A DNA stretch of 64,000 nucleotides from NCBI RefSeq assembly GCF_050003625.1, contig NC_134397.1, forward strand, positions 197,305,063 through 197,369,062, in the 5' to 3' direction. The DNA is from Haematobia irritans (lineage: Eukaryota > Arthropoda > Insecta > Diptera > Muscidae). Below the pieces are notes generated by a model. That model did no database searches. It had not been told where the DNA came from and saw only the letters and a list, made by a program, of their open reading frames with translations. The position numbers and the translations under genes are program-made. Shown here one piece after another: positions 11,901-20,900 of the stretch (the stretch's first letter is position 1; the number at the start of each line of letters is the position of its first letter).

Positions 11901-14900
11901 CAAATTTGACATGCATACTTAGTATTTTATTTTACTCCCTGTGCAAAATTTCATGTAAATCGGACTACAACTTTGAACTCTGTTGTCATATGACGGAAAA
12001 TCGGGCGAAAGATATATATGGGAGCTATATCTAAATCTGAACCGATTTCAATAAAATTTAGCATACTTGACTACACTACTAATTGTACTCCTAATGCAAA
12101 ATTTCAACCAAATTGGGCTAAAACTCTGGCTTCTGAGGCCATATAAGTCTATATCGGGCGAAAGATGTATATGAGAGCTTTATGTCAATCTGAACCGACT
12201 TCAATTAAATTTGGCAGACCTGACTATAGTACTTATTGTTCACCTGGTGCAAAATTTCAAGCAAATTATGGTAAAACTCTGGCTTCTGGGGCCATATAAG
12301 TAAATATCGGGCGAAAGATATATATGGGAGCTATATCTAAATCTGAACCGATTTCAATAAAATTTTATATATAGGTGCATAACGGGTGAAAGATATATAT
12401 GGGAGCTATATCTAAATCTGAACCGATTTCTTCCAAAATCAATAGGGTTCTATTCTGACCCAAAACAGGAACTTGTGCCAAATTTGAAGGCCATTGTATT
12501 TAAACTGCGACCTACACTTTGATCACAAAAATGTGTTCACAGACAGACGGACGGACGGACATGGCTGGATCGACTCATGGACCCACCCTGAGCATTATTG
12601 CCAAAGACACCATGTGTGTATCTCGTCTCCTTCTGGGTGTTGCAAACATATGCACTAACTTATAATACCCTGTTCAACAGTGTGCCGCAGGGTATAAAAA
12701 TGTCAACCTAATCGGATGATATTTGCTCCTCCGAGAGGCCCAGAAACCCAAATCTGGGGATCGGTTTATATAAGGGTTGTATATAATTATGAACCGATAT
12801 CGACCAGAACAAAAACGGCAATAAAAATTTTTTTTTTGCTCGTTCCGAGGTATAATTATGTTAGTTTTGCACACGCAGAGAAGGAATATGATCACCCCAA
12901 ACATGTTTCAAGAGCAAAATGTTATTTTTGTATGGTAACCATGTAACATGTTTGTCACTAAAATGTTATTTTTTCGTCAAATATAACCTGCTTGCCGAAA
13001 TCAGATACATGCTTTCCGAGAAAATAACATGGTTGCGAAAACCATGTTACATGGTCACCACCCAAATATAACATTTTGCTCTTAAAACATGTTTGATGTG
13101 ATCATATTCCTTCACTGGGTGTACACGCAAAAAAATAATTCTTTCCTCCCAAACGAAATTATAGACAAACAAAGTTCGTTTCTCATTTGCTTTTCGCTGT
13201 AAGGAAGTGTATTTGGAAGAAAAGTATATACTTTTTGTAATAAACGTTTATTCTTTTCCAGGATGTAAAAACAATTTCATAAAGACAAACTCAAAAAAAA
13301 AAAAAACATTGTTTTCTTGCTAATTGCATTTTCCCTCACATCTTTCTCACATCCACGAGGTTTTTTAGTTCTTAACACCTTTTCCTGTAATACCAACAAT
13401 GTAGAAGAAATTATACGATTTTATAAATTTTTAAAATTTTTTTACCTTTCGCCTGGACGGAAAATCAAACCGCGGACCATGCACTTTGTAAGCCAACACA
13501 CTAACCACTGAGCTATGTACCTGTTATGGTCATCAATAGATAAATATCCATATAAGTTATATTTATATAGCATAGCTTGCGGCGCCCACGAACCGAATAA
13601 ACAAAGTTTATTTAACAGAAACAAACATTTAGTTTGGCACCGTGGAGCAGTGGTTGCTACGTCCGACTTGCATGCCAAGGGTCGTGGGTTCGATCCCTAC
13701 TTCGACCAAAGTTTTTTTTTTTTGTTTTTTGTTTTTTTTTTTTTATATATTCCAGATATGTTCGGAAGATTCCGAAAAAAATGTTCAACATTGCATTGTA
13801 GTATATTAAATGTTGAACTGTTAAATGTGTCTTATTAAAGACCTAAAGTCAGAAAAGAACAATGTTTGATATAAACGAAATGGACTGTGTTGTTGTTTAA
13901 AAAATAACTTTTTTTATTGAAATAATAAAAATTTTGTAACAAACGAATTTTTTTGGTGATAAAAGTTTAAAATTTTCGAAGCAATTCAAAAAACTCGAAC
14001 AAAAGAAAAACGTTTCCGGTACACGTTTTCCAAACGTTTTTTTTTCTTTGCGTGTAGACATAAGGACGAACGTTCGATACCCATATATGTTATGTATATG
14101 TGAAATTATAAAATATTATGTTTTTAATCCATTTTGTTTTTCGATTTCTTGAAAACTTAGGCTCTTGTCCCATTACTATGGAAATGGCTTTGCTCTATGA
14201 TGCTGTCATAGCATTTGCTGAAACTACCAAACATATACAATATATGCCACAGCCCTTGGATTGTAAATTGGAAGCAGACAATGTTCAAGAAGATGGTTCG
14301 ACTTTTAAAAACTACATGAGATCTGTAAGTGATTTAAAATGCTCATAATTAAGATATACTATCTTAACTTCCCCAATATCTAAAAAAAGCCCCATGAGCT
14401 TTCAAAAATACTTGACTTAACAGTCTCTTAAATTCATTGGTTTTACATTTTGTGTGTTTCAAAATTTGTCCAGCTCGACTTCGATAGAAATACCTTAACT
14501 GGACGCATAATATTTGATGGATCACGACGGAAAGGCTATACATTAGATGTAATTGAGCTACAGTCAACTGGCCTAGTAAAAGTCGGTGCATGGGAGGAGA
14601 ATAAAAATTTTACATTTGAAAGGCCTCCGGAACAAAGACTGATCACTACTCATGACGATAACTCTATGGTGAATAAAACCTATGTGGTTTTAATATCCGT
14701 ACCGGTAAGAGAATCATAATGGCTTGCCTATTTTAAACAATAATTCATTGCAATCGTTTAGAATCCTCCCTACACCAGTTTGGTTGAATCTCATAAGAAA
14801 TTACATGGTAATAGCATGTATCAAGGTTATGGTGTAGATTTAATTAAAGAATTGGCTGACATCTTGGGTTTTAATTTTACCTTAAAAGATGGTGGTTCAA

Positions 14901-17900
14901 ATTATGGATCATTCAATAAGACCACAAATACCACAACGGGAATGTTAAAGAAAATCGTAGATGGGGTAAGCAGCTGGAAAAAAGGAATAACTACTGATAT
15001 GTTACAACTTCTTCTTATTTCTTCAATATTTTTAATAATTTTATATCTCTTAATAGGAAGCTGATTTGGCTATAACAGATTTGACCATTACATCGGAACG
15101 AGAGGAAGTAGTGGATTTTACCATCCCTTTCATGAATACCGGTAACATTGAGCCAAAAATATTTTTAATTTAATCACGAAATTAATTGATCCAATTAATT
15201 ATACCCTGCGCCACACTGTGGAACAGGGTAATATAAGTTAGTGCATATGTTTGTAACACCCAGAAGGAGACGAGATAGACACATGGTGTCTTTGGCAATA
15301 ATGCTCAGGGTGGGTCCCTGAGTCGATATAACCATGTCCGTCTGTCCGTTGTCCGTCCGTCCGTCCGTCTGTCTGTGAACACATTTTTGTGTCAAAGTCT
15401 AGGTCGCAGTTTAAGTCCAATCGCCTTCAAATTTGGCACATGTTCCTAATTTGGGTCAGAATAGAACCCTATTGATTTTGGAAGAAATCGGTTCAGATTT
15501 AGATATAGCTCCCATATATATCATTCGCCCGATATGCACTAATATGGACCCAAAAGGCAGAGTTTTATACCGATTTGCTTGAAATTTTGAACAAACATAA
15601 CACTTAGTCGTATAGTCAAGTTTGCAAAATTTGATTGAAATCAGTTCAGATTTAGATATAGCTCCCATATGTATCTTTCGCCCGATATGGACTTATATGG
15701 CCCCAGAAGCCAGATTTTTGGCCGAATTTGGTAGAAATTTTGCACTAGGAGTACAATTAGTAGCATAGTCAAGTGTGCAAAATTTTATTGAAATCGGTTC
15801 AGATTTAGATATAGTTCCCATACATATCTTTCGCCCGATATGGACTAATATGGTCCTAAACGCCAGAGTTTTGGTCCAATTTGGTTGAAATTTTGCACCG
15901 GGAGTAGATTTAGCATTGTAGCTATGCGTGCCAAATTTGGTTGAAATCTATTCAGATTTAGATATAGCTCCCATATATATCTTTCACCCGATATGGACTT
16001 ATATGGACCCAGAAGCCAGAGTTTTATCCCGATTAGCTTGAAATTTTGCACAAGGAGTACAATTGGTAGTATAGTCATGTGTGCCAAATTTGATTGAAAT
16101 CGGTTCAGATTTAGATATAGCTTCCATATATATTTTTCGCCCGATGTGGACTTATATGGCCACAGAAGCCAAACCTTTATATATAGCACCCAACACATTT
16201 GACGGATGTGATATGGTATCGAAAATTTAGATCTACCAAATGGTGGAGGGTATAATATAGTCGGCCCCGCCCGACTTTAGACTTTCCTTACTTGTTTTTT
16301 AATTGAAATGTGTTCAATCACGAAAATTATAGTAACAATCATAGTATTAATTGGGCATAAAAAATATTTGATTAAAAAATTAACTGATTTAATTTGAAAA
16401 TTTCAATTATTTTTTTAATTGATTCAATTAAAAGTTCAATTAATGTTGATTGCAAAATTCAATTAATTTTTTTAATTAAACACGTAACTATATTGAATTG
16501 CTTTCTTATCTGACTTTGTGTTTTTAGTTTGATTTAAAATGTTTTTGTTTGAAATAAATTGTTATTTAAAAATTAAAAAAAATCCAAACTTTTTTTTTAC
16601 TGACTTAATCATCCGAGTTTGATTAAACAGTTAATTGTATCAATTAATTAAAAAAAATTAAAACTTTCAATCATTGACTTAAGTAACTTAAGGTTTCTTT
16701 ATTGATAAAAAAAGTTAATTGAATCAATTAATTTATTAATTGAAAAAAATTTTCAACTTCAAACAACTTTTTAATTGGAAATATTTTGGTGATATTTTGT
16801 TAATTTTTTTAATTAAAAACGTAACTATATTGAATTGCTTTCTTATATGACTTTGTGGTTTTAGTTTGATTTAAAATGTTTTTGTTTGAAATAAATTATT
16901 ATTTTAAAATTAAAAAAAAAATCCATAACTTTTTTTTACTGACTTAATCATCCGAGTTTGAATAAACAGTTAATTGTATCAATTAATTTAAAACAAAATT
17001 AAAATTTTCAATCATTGACTTAAGTAACTTAAGGTTGATTAAAAAGTTAAATGTATCAATTAATTTATTACTATTATTGAAAAATTTTTCAACTTCAAAC
17101 AACTTTTTAATTGGAAATATTTATGGCAATTTTCTTAAACTTATTTCTCATTTCTAGGTATTGCCATATTATATTTGAAACCTCAGAAAAGTGAACCCAC
17201 CACTTTCTCCTTTATGGACCCTTTTTCAAAACAAGTCTGGAAATATTTGGGTATTGCCTTTTTGGGTGTATCTCTGTGCTTCTTTATACTGGGTCGTCTT
17301 TCACCTACAGAATGGGATAATCCATATCCCTGTATTGAAGAACCCGAAGAATTGGAAAATCAATTTACTATCAACAGTGCCTTGTGGTTTACCACTGGTG
17401 CTTTTCTCCAGCAGGGATCTGAGATAGCTCCAAAGTAAGTATTGACATGAACCGATGTGACAAGAATCAGTATTTGTATAATTTGCTATCCTTTTAAAAC
17501 AGAGAGCATAAAAGTGGAGGAGGTATCAAACAAGCAGCCCTATCCTTGAGTGGGAATAGCATAAAGACAGAATTAATTTATACTTCGAGGGGCGTATGTT
17601 CCCCCGAGATAAACTATTTTGGAGTTAATGCAACCCCAAATTGTTGTCTTCATAAAATTGCTAAAAACAGATGCCATCGCCGGACGGGTTCCTATTTATT
17701 TTAGGCGTTGATCCTATTTATTTTTGCGTTGATCCTACGCTCAAAAAAGTTTACTTGGATACAAAAATGTTGACGTTCCCTTAAGGATTTTGGTATTGCT
17801 TCCGAGACACAGATGCGGCTTCTTTAAAATAAAGACATTTTTACGGACCTCCCTGGCTTTAAATTTGGGTCGTGGTGAAATTCTGAGTCAATCTAAGCAT

Positions 17901-20900
17901 GTCCGTCCGTCCGTCTGTTGAAATCACGCTATCTTCCGAACGAAACAAGCTATCGACTTGAAACTTGGCACAAGTAGTTGTTATTAACGTAGGTCGGATG
18001 GTATTGCAAATGGTCCATATCGGTCCACTTTTACGTATAGCCCCCATATAAACGGACCCCCAGATTTAGCTTGCGGAGCCTCTCAGAGAAGCATATTTCA
18101 TCCGATTCGGCTGAAATTTGGTACATGGTGTTGGTATATGGTCTCTAATAACCATGCAAAAATTGGTCCACATCGGTAAATAATTATATATAGTACCCAT
18201 ATAAATCGATCCTCAGATTTGGCTTGCGGATCCTCAAAGAGAAGCAAATTTCATCCGATCCGACTGAAATTTGGTACATGGTGTTAGTATATGGTCTCTA
18301 ACAACCATGCAAAAATTGGTCCACATCGGTTCAAAATTATATATAACCCCCATATAAACCGATCCCCAGATTTGGCTTGCGGAACCTCAAAGAGAAGCAA
18401 ATTTCATCCGATCCGACTGAAATTTGGTACATGGTGTTAGTATATGGTCTCTAACAACCATGCAAAAATTGGTCCACATCGGTTCAAAATTATATATAAC
18501 CCCCATATAAACCTATCCCCAGATTTGGTTTCCGGAGCGTCAAAGAGAAGCAAATTTCATCCGATCCTGCTAAAATTTGATACATGGTGTTGGTATATGA
18601 TCTCTAACAACAATGCAAAAATTGGTCCACATCGGTCCGTAGTTATATATAGTAGTTATATACATCCCCAGATTTGGCTTGCGGAGCCTCAAAGAGAAGC
18701 AAATTTCATCCGATCCGGCTGAAATTAGGTACATGGTGTTGGTATATAGTCTCTAACAACCATGCAAAAATTGGTCCACATCGGTCCGTAATTATATATA
18801 GCCCCCATATAAACCGATCCCCAGATTTGGCATGCGGAGCCTCAAAGAGAAGCAATTTTCATCCGATCCTGCTGAAATTTGGAACATGGTGTTGTATATG
18901 GACTCTAACATCCATGCAAAAATTGGTCCACATCGGTCAATAATTATATATAGTCCCCATATAAACCGATCCCCAGATTTGGTTTCCGGAGCCTCAAAGA
19001 AAAGCAAATTTCATCCGATCCGGCTGAAATTTGGTACATGATGTTGGTATATAGTCTCTAACAACCATGCAAAAATTGGTCCACATCGGTCCATAATTTT
19101 ATATAGCCCACAAATAAACCGTTCTCCAGATTTGATCTCCGGAGCCTCTTGGAGGAGCAAAATTCATTCGATCCGGTTCAAATTTGGAACGTGGTGTTAG
19201 TATATGGCCGCTAACAACCATACCAAAATTGGTCCATATCGGTATATAGTTATATATATCCGATACCCAATCACACAAAAATTGGTCCATATCGGCTCAT
19301 AATCAAGTTTGCCACGCTAGCCGAAAATAATCTACCAACATCTTATTTCTATAGAAAATTTTGTCAAAATTTTATTTCTATAGAAAATTTTGTCAAAATT
19401 TTATTCCTATAGAAAATTTTGTCAACATTTTATTTCTATAGAAAATGTTGTTAACATTTTATTTGTATAGAAAATTTTGTTAAAATTTCATTTCTATAGA
19501 ACTTTACAGAAAATTTTGTCAAAATTTTATTTCTATAGAAAATTTTGTCAAAATTTTATTTCTATAGAAAATTTTGTCAAAATTTTATTTCTATAGAAAA
19601 TTTTGTCAAAATTTTATTTCTATAGAAAATTTTGTCAAAATTTTATTTCTATAGAAAATTTTTTAAAAATTTTATTTCTATAGAAAATTTTGTTAAAATT
19701 TTATTTCTATAGAAAATTTTGTTAAAATTTTATTTCTATAGAAAATTTTGTCAAAATTTTATTTCTATAGAAAATTTTGTCAAAATTTTATTTCTATAGA
19801 AAATTTTGTCAAACTGAAGTATATACGTATTTAATCGGTCTTTTTTAATTTAATATATACCTCGTATGGACTTACTTACAATTTAGAAGACGGTGTTAGG
19901 AGGTTTTAAGATACATTGCCATTGGCAAGCTTTACCGCAACACAGTAATTCGATTGCGGATGACAATGTGTACAAGAAGTTTCTACACAATCCATGGTGG
20001 AGGGTACATAAGCTTGGGACTGGCCGAACTTACGGCCGTATATACTTGTTTCTATATATGTATGTAGGATGTGGTTCTGCACCTCCACCATATTAAGGTC
20101 CCATACTAACTATACGTTACGCCACAACACGATACGATACAGACTGATGTATGTCATCAAACTGACATTGACGAATGGGCAGAAAAGGATGAGAGGACAG
20201 TCATTGATCGGTAATCGTTTGTGCAGTATCGTTATAGTTGATATCATTTGTGGATTTGGAATTCATGGATTAAATTTTGAATTATTAAATATGTTCATTT
20301 TAATTAAACTTAAATAATTTAAAGACACTTATTAAATAATTTAAAGAACGTAAACAACGAATCATCAAATTCAAAGTGTTTTCATAAAAAAACAATAAAG
20401 TAAGCATCATAAATCAAAGATGCAAATCCTTTAAATAAATCTTAGCCTATATTTGAAACATTTTTATCTTATTTTCAAAACTTCAATATGTTGCTTGAGT
20501 TAAAGACTTTTTTATTCTATAAATTGAAAATGTTTTTCTTTATTTTAAGGAAAATTTCCCTTACTTCAAACATCTAATTCAATGAAAAATTTTTGAAGCA
20601 AAGATTGTAAACTTTATTATCCCCTCCACCATAGGATGGGGAGACCCCATAAAGTATATATATTCTGGGTCGTGGTGAAATTCTGAGTCGATATGAGCAT
20701 GTCCGTCCGTCCGTCTGTTGAAATCACGCTAGCTTCCGAACGAAACAAGCTATCGACTTGAAACTTGGCACAAGTAGTTGTTATTGGTGTAGGTCGGACG
20801 GTATTGCAAATGGGCCGTATCGGTTCACTTTTACGTATAGCTCCCATATAAACGGACCCCCAAATTTGGCTTGCGAGGCCTCTAAGAGAAGCAAATTTCA

